Program-made: the position numbers and the translations under genes
The notes under the pieces: generated by a model
Database searches by the model: none
What the model was told of the DNA's origin: nothing
Seen by the model: only the letters and a program-made list of their open reading frames with translations
Source: Schistocephalus solidus
Taxonomy: Eukaryota > Platyhelminthes > Cestoda > Diphyllobothriidea > Diphyllobothriidae
Direction: 5' to 3'
Length of the DNA: 64,000 bases
NCBI GenBank assembly: GCA_017591395.1
Contig: WEDG01007320.1
Coordinates: 1-64,000 of the forward strand
Part shown: positions 35,135 through 46,677 of the stretch, one piece after another
How the letters are laid out: each line of letters starts with the position of its first letter
Numbering within the stretch: the stretch's first letter is position 1

Positions 35135-36290
35135 AAATAGATACTGTTTTACAGGCCCGTGTAGTTCTTAAGTGTAACTGTCGGTCTTTGACGAGAACAA
35201 TACAGTCTGCTTTGGAGAGGAAATCGCCCCCTAGTATTAAGTCCCAATCAAGGTTGGGAGTGACTAAGAAATTGTGTTGGATCGTTGTAGATCTGAGCCG
35301 CACTGAAACCTGTATCTTACCCGTGATTGTCATCGAAGTATCATGGGCAGTCTTAGGGTTCAGTCTAGTGTAAGATCTGATTGCAGTCACGAATATGGGT
35401 GGGGGATCGTAGAGGCCTTTACATCTGAAACATTAGCACCCGTCTCGATGAGGGCTCGTTTTTTATATCCCGCGTGGTCACTATCTACTGTTAATGATGG
35501 AAATATTCAGGGAATCTGGGCACAAGCAGGGACAATAGATCTAGATTTATAGTTAGAGTTATGTCCACAGCGATGGACTCGGGATCCAAAGGTGGCACAA
35601 TATTTGCAACCTAGGCAGTAGTTGGGGAACCGGACTAGCAGTTGACGAGTTTGTCGAGCTGGCGTGTCAGGTTGAGTATTGCTGACACGGCTTCTTATGT
35701 TCTTCACGTCCGCATGCGACTGAAAGTCGTCATTTCTCTTGGATTAACGAATTGCCACCACCAGGGTTGGATGGGGAGTGGAGATTAAAATGTTTGTGGC
35801 AGAACGATCGAGAAGACCTGTCACAAAAATGCTGGAGTATTAGTTCGCCTCGATCAACCAGTGGTAGATTGGGGGAAAGCAAGGGGTCCAAAGTGGCCGA
35901 GTTCTAAATCGAATTCACCTACAGATTGATTGCGAGTTTGGCGAAGGTTAACAAAACGTTGACTGGCAGTCCCCAGAGTCAACTGGCTGTCAAAGAGAGT
36001 AGACAGCAACGCGGTTGCGTTGGGAAATGATGTGTTAATATTAATTCCTGCAAAAAGGACAAGTTTGCGGGTTAAAGGAGAGAGAAACCTTAACATAAAG
36101 CGGGGGTGGTTGGCTGGGGAAACTTCGGAAAGGAAGACGGAAAGTTCGATCAGCCAGTCACGAATTTTTTGGTCCGATTGGAAAACGTCGTGGTCTAGAA
36201 GGGGTTGGGGCGGCTGTCTGACATATGAGTAGGATGTTTCTGTGTGTGCAATGTCTGGGGCTGCGAAAGGGGAGTTGAGCACGGATTGAC
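35135..36290 (-). mobile_element. Ty3/gypsy gag-protease fragment
   Basis: Minus strand. The gag region opens near 36282: KIRDWLIELSVFLSEVSPAN, HPRFMLRFLSPLTRKLVLFA, then FDSQLTLGTASQRFVNLRQT and VGEFDLELG, a capsid-like region. After stops, a Cys-rich block near 35640-35560 (NYCLGCKYC ... HRCGHN) resembles a CCHC nucleocapsid knuckle. The protease follows near 35475-35420 as KRALIETGANVS, where the usual catalytic DTGA reads ETGA, and its C-terminal LDWDLILGGDFLSKADCIV lies near 35230. Polymerase and LTRs are absent. The Asp to Glu change and stops mark it as dead. Confidence 0.75.
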
Positions 36291-36294
36291 ACCA

Positions 36295-36700
36295 GCTGTC
36301 ATTAATATATCGTCCTTCTTGTGTCCTTCACTATGGTGTCGACTCTCTTCTTCCGTATTAGACGCAGAACCAGGGAAAGATTCTTAGCAGTCCAATAAAG
36401 CAGGCTCTTTAAGGGATTCATCCATCTCAGACTTGTCTTGCTGTTGAGACTCATTCATATTAAGGTTCTTAAAATTAGAAAACGTAGAGATGAGACGGAG
36501 ATTTATTCACAGACATATATAGTCGATGAAACGTAAAAAAATAGAAGCGTGAGATAGTATATGGGATAGACTTCAATAATAACAGATAATAAATATGATC
36601 GACTTCACCGGATGAGTAGTGTTTACAGAGCGAAGGGAATATTGTCCGATTGTAGATCCCTTGAATATTGAGAGTCGTTGATTATTGGGGATTTGATTAC
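36295..36700. other. No gene recognised
   Basis: AT-rich spacer between the gypsy gag fragment and a CR1-like LINE. Weak endonuclease-like words appear only from about 36690. Confidence 0.4.
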
Positions 36701-37720
36701 CACCACGTTTACTGGAGTCGAAAAGGGAAAGGAAATTGAAAGTGTTTTAAAAACCCCGCCGGTTTCTGTCCATCCAGTACGTTTCACTGACACAGCTTAA
36801 CTTACCAACGAGGTTGAGAGAGAACCAGACAGCCAATTTAATGGACCTAGTATTTACGAAGAACTTCTCTAACATTGACGAAGTATATTCCAATTCCCCT
36901 ATCAGCAAGAGTGAATGTACTACGCTGCTGTGGGATTATTCACACTATTCTCAACGTCAAGATAGAACAGAAAGCAAGCGAAACATATGGAAGCCTGATT
37001 TTAATGCGTTGAAGAAAGAAGTGATGTTCGTGAATTGGGATTGTTTGCTCAAAGGAAATCTTGATGATTAACGGAGGTCATTTCAAGCCGATTTCACTCG
37101 ATCTGATTGAGCGCTATTGCCCAGTGAAGCTACAAAAAACTAATAGTTACTTTGCCGGGTTAAAAAAAACAATTTAACATGCAGTTAATGAAGAAAACTA
37201 AAATTGAAGGTTTTTAGGGATACTGGTCCACCAAAACAACTCGATGCATTTTTCGGCCAAAAAAATGCAGTCAATAAATTGATCCGTCTGGCATGGAAGA
37301 ACTAGGAACCCAGAATTATCCAGCAGAATGAAAATAAGCACAAATTTTTATTCAACTATAGAAATATTCGAATAAAAAACAAGAACCAAGTCACAGTAAT
37401 TATGGATGGGAATGGTGTAGAAGTCGTTGAAAATGGTGTGAAGGCCGAGCACTTGGGTTGGTTCTTTATCTCGGTATTCACTAGAGAAACTGAGCTTCAG
37501 TTTGAAGATTTCAAAATTAATGTTGCAAACGCTGGAGCAGGGCTTGAATATATACTCTTCTCAGCACCTGTCGTGGAAGGAGAAATCTAAAATCTTAAGG
37601 AAGTAAAGGCATCTGATCAGAACATATATTTGTAAATTTATTGAAAGCATTGGCAAGCGAGCTATCCAAACCACTAGCGCATATATTCCATTCGTTGATT
37701 TGGAATAACTCTTGAGTGGA
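36700..37720 (+). mobile_element. CR1-like LINE family d, copy 2 (endonuclease end to RT entry)
   Basis: The blocks RENQTANLMDLVFTKNFSNI (36817-36876), SPISKSECTTLLWDYSHYSQ (where G.SDH has decayed to K.SEC), KRNIWKPDF and NWDCLLKGN match the better copy at 40160-40410 closely. Then come a decayed linker, MDGNGVEVVEN (37402) and NLKEVKASDQN, the RT entry region. 5'- and 3'-truncated; it sits just upstream of a fuller copy of the same family in the same orientation. Confidence 0.82.
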
Positions 37721-38012
37721 TTGTCCAGTCTCTAAATTTGGGAAATATTTTCTTGGACTTAACTATTCTGCGGCTATCCAAATATTCCGTCACTGAGGAT
37801 TATTCCACGTCCAGGACATTATCCCTACGAGAAATACAAGCTTTAGCGTTCACTTGCTTCCAAATTCACGCCAGCGGTGTGCTGCTCTAATCTGCTTTCA
37901 TCGGGGAGGAAGAAGTCGCAACAAAGGCTGAGTCGTTGCATGCTTATTATAAGTCTGACTGCTGAATACTATTGCATCCTAGCCCAGTTATTTAAGAGGA
38001 TTTATAAATTAA

Positions 38013-39240
38013 ATGCATTCGAATACAGTCATAAGAGGTATGGAAAACACAGACGCTCAGGACTCATCTGTGCTGAGGAAAAAAATTCGCAGCGCGGGCA
38101 GGTTTCAAACCCAGGTCGCGGATTCATGTGGCGACGAGCATAACCACTGCGCCACGCCCTCACGACAATTTGGAAAACAAAATTGTATCCAAACAAAAAA
38201 CGATGACAAAGACAGATATTCTGTTACCACTTCTCCTCCTGCCAAGCGGGCAAAAAGCCTGGGAACACTAATGAATGTCACCTACGAGGACGAAAAGTGC
38301 ATGGGATGTTTAAATCTCTTGCAGAAATTCTTATTGATGGAGAAAGAGATAAGTAACTTGAAACAAGAAATGGCCGATCTCAAAGAGAAGGTTCAAAGTT
38401 CACCCGGAAAAAAAACACCCGCAGCAACGAGAATTCCAACCAAAGAAATAGCGTATGCAAATATTGCTTCCTCAAGAATACCTCATGTAGAGCTTAAACA
38501 CATTGCGTCTACAGAGCTTCAAAGGGGAGATCAAACCAGCTCATGCACCTTACTACTGTCATCAAGCTTAGACAGAAGCAGAAATATGCTGGATACACGA
38601 ACATATGTGGCATCGTCGCTAAATGATACAAAAAAGGGTGAAGTTGAAAAGCCCGTCGAATTCGAAGCACCTAAGACGAAGAATTCGAGGTCGAAAAGGG
38701 CCAAGAAGCTTTCACAAAAAAGTGGTTTGAACTCCGGAAAAGCTCGTTCTTACCAATAGATGCTCAAGTGCAATCCTCTGTTGGTAATACAGGAGCAAGT
38801 GGAGGACCAATTGGCAAAGTTTCCAAAAGGGGTTTGCCATTAACTTTAGGAATAGTTGCTCATACTGACGAAAATAACATCGTCAACCAGATTAGCATCC
38901 TCCCTAATACTGATGCTCTATCAACAAATCTGAACTCAAAGTCACCAAACATACATTTCGACCGAAAACGAAATCTCGTTATTAAAGGGGTTCCCGAGTC
39001 CACTTCTCTGATTGCAAAGGAAAGGGTAGAACATGACCTCAGTCTTTTCCGAGAATACTCATATTCGATTTTCGAGATGGCGAATGCGTAACAGTGCACA
39101 AAGCATTCCATTTAGGAAAAGTGGATGTTTCACATGAACTATCATCACCAAGGCCTCTTAAAATCATTCTTGAAAATGATGTTCAGGCTTCACGCCTCCT
39201 AGAACGGAGAACGGCTCTCCGTAGCTCACACAGGGATGTT
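38013..39240 (+). mobile_element. CR1-like LINE family d, copy 1: ORF1
   Basis: ORF1 protein of the element at 38.0-42.6 kb, likely an RNA-binding chaperone of the LINE RNP. The first frame (38013-38759, 248 codons) holds a coiled-coil-like stretch EKEISNLKQEMADLKEKV near residue 110, then basic sequence. After a frameshift it continues at 38768-39091 with KRNLVIKGVPESTSLIAKER, EHDLSLFREYSYSI. After another shift it reads KAFHLGKVDVSHELSSPRPL and KIILENDVQASRLLE (39094-39240), the conserved core shared with the ORF1 at 45.8-46.7 kb. A missing base near the T run at 39239-39244 moves the C-terminal FFQPDYEP block into the frame of ORF2. Confidence 0.75.
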
Positions 39241-40624
39241 TTTTCAGCCGGATTACGAACCCAAGGAAAGGTACAAAATGAGGATGCTGAGAGCAGAACT
39301 GAAGAGGAGGACCAAGCAGGGGAAAATGGCTCCAAATAAAGGACGGGGAAATAAAAGTGATAAAGAGGTCTTTCTTATGGCAGAACCCGTACATAATCAA
39401 GGTGGATTCTCGCCGAGACGGAGGACACTATATACGATGTACCCAACTGTACAGAGCTTGAATAATACAAAGAAGGCGCTCCAGAACTTGGATAACGACC
39501 ACTTATCAGAACAGAGCGTCGGCGGGATGGACACCAGTTCATCTCGGAAAACAATGACAGACTCTAGTATTCAATCGCGCGAAATGCGCAGGAGTCTATC
39601 TGGAGGAGTTACCCAGTCTAAATTGAGATGTTTGTATACCAATGCTCAGAGTCTCCTATCGAAAGTAGATGAACTCAAAGCATTAGTATCAGACCGAACC
39701 CCCGATATCGTTGCCATTACGGAAACGTGGCTCAAAGCCGAAATCGCAGATAGCGAGGTTTCGATTGATGGATACCAACTTTTTCGAAAAGACCGAGAAA
39801 ATAGAAAGGGAGGTGGAGTGGCCGTATATGCTAGGACAGGAATCTCGGGAGTCGAACGAGCACACTCCATCTTCCCTGAATATGAATTTCTCTGGATAAA
39901 GATTAAAAAGGAGTGTTCACAGAACCTACAATTCTTGACGATCTACAGACCACCGAACATTCCAAGTGCAGCTGATGAGTCCCTCCTCCATTTGCTCAAG
40001 GAAGTAGCAAGTCGCCAGGGGGTGCTTATTGCTGGAGATTTCAATGCACCTATAGTAGACTGGGTAAATCTGACAGTTGACGGTGCACCAACTTCCTTCG
40101 GCCACAAGCTAATGGATCTCACTCTCGACCAACCTCTGGTACAGAAGGTTAACATTCCAACGAGATTTAGAGAGAACCAGAGAGCAAATTGCCTGGACCT
40201 TGTATTTACGAAGGACTTCTCTAGTATTTATGAAGTGTATTATATTGCACCCCTCGGTAAGAGTGACCATAGTACACTGATGTGGGATTACTCACTTTAT
40301 TCTCAGCGCCAGAATGGAACGGAATGCAAGCGAAATATATGGAAGGCTGATTTTAAGGCGATGAGGAAAGAACTGATGTCTATGAGATGGGATTGTTTGC
40401 TTAAAGGGAATCCAGAGGATGACTGGCGATCATTTAAGACAGTCTCACTCAATCTGATTGAACGCTTTTGTCCAGTGAAGGTGCAAAAAAAGAATAGTCG
40501 CCCCGCCTGGTTAACAGGAGAACTTAACAGGCAGCAAAAGAAGAAGAATAAAAATGGAAAGTATTCAGGCAAACAGGGTCAGCAGAGCATCTCAAAGAAT
40601 TTCGTCATCATAGAAATGCTGTAA
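39236..40624 (+). mobile_element. CR1-like LINE family d, copy 1: ORF1 end and intact endonuclease
   Basis: A 462-codon open frame. Its start (FFQPDYEPKERYKMRMLRAE) is the end of ORF1; from about residue 130 it is a complete EEP endonuclease: LRCLYTNAQSLLSKVDELKA, ITETWL (Glu), GGGVAVYAR, LIAGDFNAPIVDW (Asp, Asn), PTRFRENQRANCLDLVFTKD, LGKSDHSTLMWDYS (Ser-Asp-His). The linker begins with CKRNIWKADF and SRPAWLTGELNRQQKKK and the frame stops at 40624. All the catalytic motifs I can check are present, so this is the best-preserved endonuclease in the window. Whether ORF1 and ORF2 were originally one frame or this is a fusion by frameshift is open. Confidence 0.85.
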
Positions 40625-42568
40625 AAGAATGATCCGTCAGGCAAGGAAGAACTATGAATCAAGAATTATTCAACAGGCTGAATATAAACCAAAATTTTAT
40701 TCCATTATATCGATAGCCGACTAAAACACAAGGACCCAGTAGCAGTACTCATGGATGGGAATGGTGTTGAAGTCGTTGAAAATTGCGACAAAGCCGAGTA
40801 CTTAGGTCGGTTTTTTGCCTCGGTTTTCACTAGAGCACCGGAACTTCAGCTTGACCACGTCAACAGTGCTGTTATAGACGCCGGTCCAGTGCTTGAATAT
40901 ATAATCTTCCAGGAACCTCTCATGGAACTAGAACTGCGAAATCTGAAAGAAGCGAAGTCATCTGGTCCGGACGATATACCGGCCACTACCGGCCACTAGC
41001 GCATATATTTAATTCGTCATTTGAATCAGGGAAACTGCCATCCGAATGGAAGGCAGCAAATATATACCCCATATACAAGAGTGGTGCTCGATCTAATGTC
41101 AACAATTATCGGCCTGTCAGCCTAACCTCCATTTGCTGCAAATAATGGAATCAATAATCAAGAAGGCAACCATGAAGTTCCTTGAGGAAAACCAATTACT
41201 CTCAGATCTCCAGCATGGCTTCAGACAGAATCGCTCCTGTCTTTCTAGTTTATTACTCTCCACAGAGCAGTGGAATCGTGCACTGGACGAAAATGGTAGG
41301 GTTGACGTCATTTACACTGATTTCAAGAAGGCGTTTGACAGTGTCCCACACAAACGTCTTATCTACAAATTATCTGAAATCGGCATAAGAGGAATGCTAC
41401 TGACATGGATCGCAGACATTCATACAGATAGATTGCAAACTATGTGCGTCGATAACTGAATTCAACACCTACTCCGGTTCTAAGTGGTGTCCCCCAAGGC
41501 TCTGTATTAGGGCCGTTACTCTTCTAAGTGTACATAAACGACTGTGTCGCCGACCTGGATTGCAGCGCCATCATGTTTGCAGATGATGTTAAATTGTGTA
41601 GGGTCATCAGATCTGATTTCGATAGGCACGCACTTCAAGAGGATCTCAACCGTCTTAGCAGCTGGTCTGCTCGTTGGCTCTTAAATTTAACGTTGGGAAG
41701 TGTGTGGTCCTAAGACTGCGTACAAGAAGGACCAGTGAGGAGGATGATTCCTACCAATACATTCTCAATGGGCAGCCCCTTTCAATTGTTGAGGAACAGA
41801 AGGACCTCGGTTTTCTAATAAACTCCTCACTTAAACCATCTTCACAGTGTTTAAAGGCAGCTAAACGCGCTACACAGGTCTTATTTGCGCTCAGACGTGG
41901 ATTTGTGCAGATTGATAAGGAACTCTTCTGAAAAACCTACGGGGTATTTGTTCGATCTCACTTGGAATATACCATCCAGGCCTGGCGTCCGTGGTTTAAG
42001 AAGGATTATCTACAGCTGGAACGAGTGCAGGCGAGGGCTACGAAGATGGTCAGGAATCTAAGTCATCTGCCTTACGAAGCCAGACTGGTTGAACTTGATT
42101 TGTTTCCTCTCAATTACAGGCAACTACGCGGTGACCTCATCCAAACCTACCGGATTTTCAGAGGCCGCGAATGTGCCCTAGAATTTGCTGACTTCTTCGA
42201 ATTGGCTGGGACGGAAAATCTGCGGGGTCATCCCTTTAAACTGCAGAGGAAGTTTGTCCACACGGACGTCCGTCGGAACGCCTTTTCGCAGAGGGTCGTT
42301 GGAGCATGGAACGGACTCCCTGATGAGGTGCTCCTTTCAGAAATTGTTGACACATTTAAATTCAAACTAGATACTCATTTTCTGAGAAACTATTGTCAAT
42401 ATAATGAAGATTGTGTAAACAGTGGCAGGTTGCGCCTTGCCCACACATATCAATGACCCTACATTTTCATTTGTCAGATATATCACTGTAAACGTTTTTA
42501 CTATGGACATTTTTGCATGTGAATAGGGAGCTCAAGGGCGAAAGCCTACTTCCCTCAAAAAAGTGACT
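40625..42568 (+). mobile_element. CR1-like LINE family d, copy 1: RT, C-terminus, 3' UTR
   Basis: Continues the element. RT entry (MDGNGVEVVENCDKAEYLGR, 40751; LKEAKSSGPDDIPA), a small duplication or slip at the GGCCACTACC repeat (40981-40998), SEWKAANIYPIYKSGA, NNYRPVSLTSICC, QHGFRQNRSCLSSLL, VIYTDFKKAFDSVPHKRLIY (motif A), GVPQGSVLGPLLF with a stop before VYIND (motif B), IMFADDVKLCRV (41568-41603, FADD intact). C-terminal domain 41962-42456: EYTIQAWRPWFKKDYLQLER, NAFSQRVVGAWNGLPDEVLL. 3' UTR 42457-42568 ends with the repeated tail AAAGTGACTTAAAGTGACTT. About five frameshifts or stops separate it from activity. Confidence 0.88.
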
Positions 42569-44025
42569 TAAAGTGACTTATATCAGGAAGACTGCCATCC
42601 GAATGGAAGGCAGCAAATATATATCCCATATACAAGGGCGGGGCTCGATCAAATGTCATCAATTATCGGCCTATCAGCCTAACCTGCATTTGATGCAAGT
42701 TCTTGAAAGAGAAAGGATTCATCTCAGAGCTCCAGCATGGCTTCAGACACAATATTTCTTGTCTATACAGTTTATTGCTCTCGACAGAGAAGTGGAATCG
42801 CACATTTGACGATGATGATGAATGACGTCATCTGCACTGATTTCAAGAATGCGTTTAACAGAGTCCCACTCAAACGTCTAATCTGCAAATTTTCTGAAAT
42901 CGGAATAAGAGGAATACTGCTGACATGCATTGCAGATTTTCTTACAGGAAGATTTCAAACCGTATGCATCGATAGCTCATAGGCCTGTTCTAAGTGCTGT
43001 ACCGCAAGGCTCCGTCTTAGGGCCGTTAATCTTTTTTGTCCTCATAAACGGCTATGTGGACTACCTGGATTGCAGCATCGTCATGTATGCTGACGATCTT
43101 AAATCGTGGAAAGCCATCAGATCTGAAGCCAAGAGACACGCACTAAAGAGAGAATCTATCGTCTTAGCAGCTGGTCTGCTCATTGGCTCTTTAGTTTTAA
43201 CGTTGAGAAGGTTGTTATCCTAAGACTCTGTACCAAAAGGACCTCTGATGAGGATAATTTCTACCAACGCCTTCTTGATGGGCAGCCACTTACCAATACT
43301 GACGAACAGAAGGACCTCGGGGTTCTATAAAACTCCTCACCCAAACTATCTTCAAAGTGTCTAAAGGCAACTAAACACGCGACACAGGTCTTATTTACGC
43401 TTGGCCGAGCATTTTTGCAGATTGATAAGGAACTATTCAAAAAAAACCTGCTGGACATTTGTTTGATATTATTTGGAGCAGGCATGGTGTCCTTGGTTTA
43501 AAAGGATTATCTACAGCTGGCACGAGTGCAGATGAGTGCTAAGAATATGGTCAATAATCTTAGTCATCTGCTTCACGCAGCCAGGTTGTCTGAAATTCAT
43601 TTGTTTCCTCTCATTTACAGGTAACTACGCCGTGACCTCATATAAACATACCAGAGTGTCAGAGGGCGGGAGTGTGCACTATAATTTTATGACTTCTTCG
43701 AATTCACTGGGACAGAACATCTGAGGGGTAATCCCTTTTAAACTGCAGAGTAAGTTGGTCTATAAATACGTCCGATGGAACGATCTGGTCCTTTCAGAAA
43801 ACGTTCAAACATTTAAATGCAAATTAGATATCCATTTATTGAAAACCTACTGCATATATAATGAAGAGGGTGTCAACAGTGGCAAATTGCGCTTGGTTCA
43901 CACATATCGATGAGCTTAAATTTACATTTTACAGCTTTACGGTTGAAATGCATAATCTTTTGCCATTTTGATCATGAATATGGAGCTCTAGAGCGAAAGC
44001 TTAATTCCATCAATAAAGTGACCAA
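42569..44025 (+). mobile_element. CR1-like LINE family d, copy 3 (5'-truncated)
   Basis: Begins mid-RT at about 42580 (AIRMEGSKYI; PSEWKAANIYPIY in another frame) directly after the tandem tail of the preceding copy. Then HLQHGFRH-like, VICTDFKNAFNRVPLKRLIC, VLSAVPQGSVLGPLIFFVLI, IVMYADDLKSW (43079-43111, YADD), and the decayed C-terminal domain to 43910. The 3' UTR ends near 44025 with CAATAAAGTGACC. Many stops. The junction suggests insertion at the 3' repeat of the earlier copy. Confidence 0.82.
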
Positions 44026-44199
44026 ACGTTGGTGTGCAAACCTTTTAGAGGCCTTTCGGTGTTCAAAAACTACAACATTTATAGGATTGCCTTTCTCTGT
44101 GGCCCTCATCCGTTTCTTATGCTAATAGGGGATACTGTGAAGACAAGTGCGCCCCAATGAAAGCCTTGTTAGGAAATGCGTTATAGGTTATTTTCTTCC

Positions 44200-44640
44200 A
44201 GGAACTGAATCAGATTTATTCTATAATGCGTTCCATTATTTGGCAATAGGTGCAGGGTAAACTGACTGGGCTGTAATGCTCAGCGCTTATTCATGATCCT
44301 TCCTTCTAAATTGGGGTGATGAGAGCAACCTTCCACTGTTCCCTGACTTAGCTTTATTCGAATGACTTGAAATAGAATAGATATTGAACCGCACAGTTCA
44401 TTCACAAGTTGTCGAATTACAATTGCAGGTATTTGGTCGGGACCAACCGATTTTGCGAGGTTCAGTCGGAGCGATTCCACAATTACTAATGCCCACGAAA
44501 AGCACAGTTACTCTGTCGAGGAAAGATTTATCGGGGGACATTTGACTATAGGTGGAGGAAATTAAGATGAATCCTAAGACGCTCCAGTGAAGTTCTAAGT
44601 AAAATATCGGATATAATGGATGCCTTGACTTTGTCATCAG
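44200..44640 (-). mobile_element. CR1-like LINE scrap, RT entry (minus strand)
   Basis: The minus-strand frame reads LRLNLAKSVGPDQIPAIVIR and QLVNELCGSISILFQ (44470-44370), the conserved RT entry block. Short and isolated, with the opposite orientation to its neighbours. Confidence 0.65.
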
Positions 44641-44689
44641 TGTCCAATTTTCTGTGTGAAAACCTGAAAGCGAGGATTTTATCTCAGTT

Positions 44690-45258
44690 TATTTTAGTCC
44701 TCGGAAAATATCATCTCAGTAGTTCGACCTGCATTTTGCGCAAGTTCATGGAAAAAAACTATCAAAAGATATTTTAGGATGAACTTAGAACAGAAGAACA
44801 TGCTATCTGCTATCCAGCATGGCCTTCGTCGTGGTCACTCGTGTTGTACAAGAGGTCTTTACTCGAAGGACCAATGGGCAAATGCCACAGACCAGGGTCG
44901 TCCAGTTGATATTATCTATTTCTAGTTTAAGGAGGCCTTTGATAGTGAACCTCAGCGGCAACTCTTGCATAGGATTTGGTTAGGTGGTATCTGGAGTACC
45001 GTTTTCCAGAGGATCAAAAGTTCCTCTCATACAGACTGCAAAATCGTAACTGTTGGCACAACAGTAGGAAATGGTGTTTCACGGGGCTCAGACTTAGCTC
45101 CTCTTCTCTTTTTCGTCTATATAACCGACTGTAACGAAAGTCTTGGCTGTGATGCCAGCATAGTTGCAGATGATAACAAAATCAGGAACAGCAATGGGTC
45201 TTCTAACGACCGCAGAAACTACAAACAAACCTTCATAAAGTTGACTGTACATGAATAG
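44690..45258 (+). mobile_element. CR1-like LINE scrap, RT palm
   Basis: Decayed RT: AICYPAWP/QHGLRRGHSCC-like sequence near 44815, then 44965-45258 reads CKIVTVGTTVGNGVSRGSDL, APLLFFVYITDCNESLGCDA and SIVADDNKIRN, where FADD has become VADD. Closest in layout to family e. No further parts are seen. Confidence 0.7.
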
Positions 45259-45759
45259 GATCACATTGAGCTACACCGGTTACCCCAAATGCAAACATTC
45301 ACACATGTTTCGATAGATCGACGATCAGTTTCGACGAGTTTCATCGTGTGCTTAACAGCACGATGGAACAGGGACAGTGGCTTGCGTGAGGGTTAGTTTT
45401 AAATGATAGTGGACTTGAGCTGCAGCTACCACACTCTGTCCTCTTTCCTCCACCTTTGTCCAGTATAGAGACAGAATAAATAAGACTGGAGGCGGGGTCG
45501 GGCGCAGGTGGCTGGTGCCATACTTGGTTCGGATCCCACAGGATGGGATAACCAGCTGCTGTTGTACTTAATGACCTGGTCTACGCATATCACGTACACG
45601 ATCTCGGCCCCAAACACAAGCACCAGTACTTCATTTAAAATGGGGTTGAGTGTCTCACATTTCACGTGTGTGAGAGGGTCAGAGGTCAAGTAAAGAAGGA
45701 GGCATTGTAGTCTGACTCTCATATTACCAGACGGCCACTCCGAAAAAGCACAAATTGGA
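45259..45759. other. Probable 5' region of LINE family e
   Basis: No independent gene. Open frames on both strands here lack recognisable domains. It lies just upstream of the family e ORF1 and may contain its 5' UTR. Confidence 0.35.
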
Positions 45760-46677
45760 GTGACTGTGGTAGCTAAGTGTAAATGTCAGTCAGCAACCTT
45801 ACAAGCGACCTTACAGAAACGAGTTTCAGAAGACACAGGTAATATATCATCCAAAAATATAAGTCCCAGAATCCCAGAATCGGACAAAAATCCCTCTCGT
45901 GTTGAAGTGTCAGCATCCACGAGTAACGCCACCTCTGTAAAATCCCACCCTATCGAGGGCGGGCAAATTAGGACCTCATCCATAAATCTTAAACGAAATA
46001 TCGTAAAAAGGGGGATCACAGAATCCACGTCCTGCATTTCGAAGGAACGAGTTACACACGATCTTAATCTTCTTCATGAACATGGTAGTGCTGTCCTGAA
46101 GAAAGGGGAAATTTACACCGTGCCAGCATCCACGAGTAACGCCACCTCTGTGAACTCCCAACCTAGCGTGGGCGGGCAAATTAGGACCTCGTCCATAAAT
46201 CGTAAACGAAATATTGTAATACGGGGTGTCCCAGAATCCACGTCCTGCATTCCGAAGGAACGAGTGACACACGATCTAAATCTTCTTCATGAATATGCTA
46301 GTGCAGTCCTGAAGAAAGGGGAAATTTACACCGTGCAAAAAGCTTTCCGACTAGGCAAAGCAGACCCCAGCCGCGACATGAGAATATCTCCAAGGCCTCT
46401 AAAAATTATTTTAGAAAATGAAACCCAGGCAGCACTTCTGTTAGAAGGAAGGAGGAACTTACGGGGATCGCACAAACAGGTGTTTTTTCAGCCGGATTAC
46501 GAGCCGAGGGAACGGCTGAAAATGAGGGAACTTCGGAAAGAATTGATGGAGAGAATTGGCAGAGGAGAGAAACGGCTGAAAATCAAAGACGGTCAAATAG
46601 TCCACATAAATGGGTCATTCCTGTGGCTAAAACCTGTAACAATGAAGGCTGGGTCTCCCCGACGAATCGATCATTGA
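45760..46677 (+). mobile_element. CR1-like LINE family e: ORF1 with in-frame tandem duplication
   Basis: A 305-codon open frame. The core KRNIVIRGVPESTS, KERVTHDLNLLHEYASAVL and KKGEIYTVQKAFRLGKADPS, then SPRPLKIILENETQAALLLE and FFQPDYEPRERLKMRELRKE matches family d ORF1. The segment ASTSNATSV...KKGEIYTV is present twice: the DNA repeat starts at 45912 and 46125, a period of 213 bp (71 codons), so the frame is kept. The two copies differ at several residues (for example VKRGITES against VIRGVPES), so the duplication is not brand new. Likely RNA-binding; the function of the duplication is unknown. Confidence 0.82.

Larger units (their letters stand above)
30229..35135 (+). mobile_element. LINE family b, copy 2 (near full length, interrupted)
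   Basis: A 4.9-kb CR1/Jockey-type element. ORF1 begins at 30229 (115 codons; HKRSFNFLLKNVPKSKIPLD near its middle) and continues with a low-complexity Lys/Ser/Pro/Asn-rich part to about 31380. ORF2 starts with the endonuclease N-terminus (MAELRTVAFELDPDGLCITE, 31458-31517; GGGCHLYIKS). From about 31690 most of the endonuclease, including the GDFN and SDH blocks, is deleted. The linker runs 31750-32340 and, beyond a solo LTR, continues as SFFSNHF, SVGTDNIPNSLIKQL and NYRGVHKTPSLAKLFEKLI. Then come VVIYFDLSKAFDKVPHKRLL (about 33390), a frameshift near 33580 and FIYADYLK, where YADD has become YADY. C-terminal domain to 34520; 3' UTR ends in an (AAAT)n-like tail. Confidence 0.88.
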
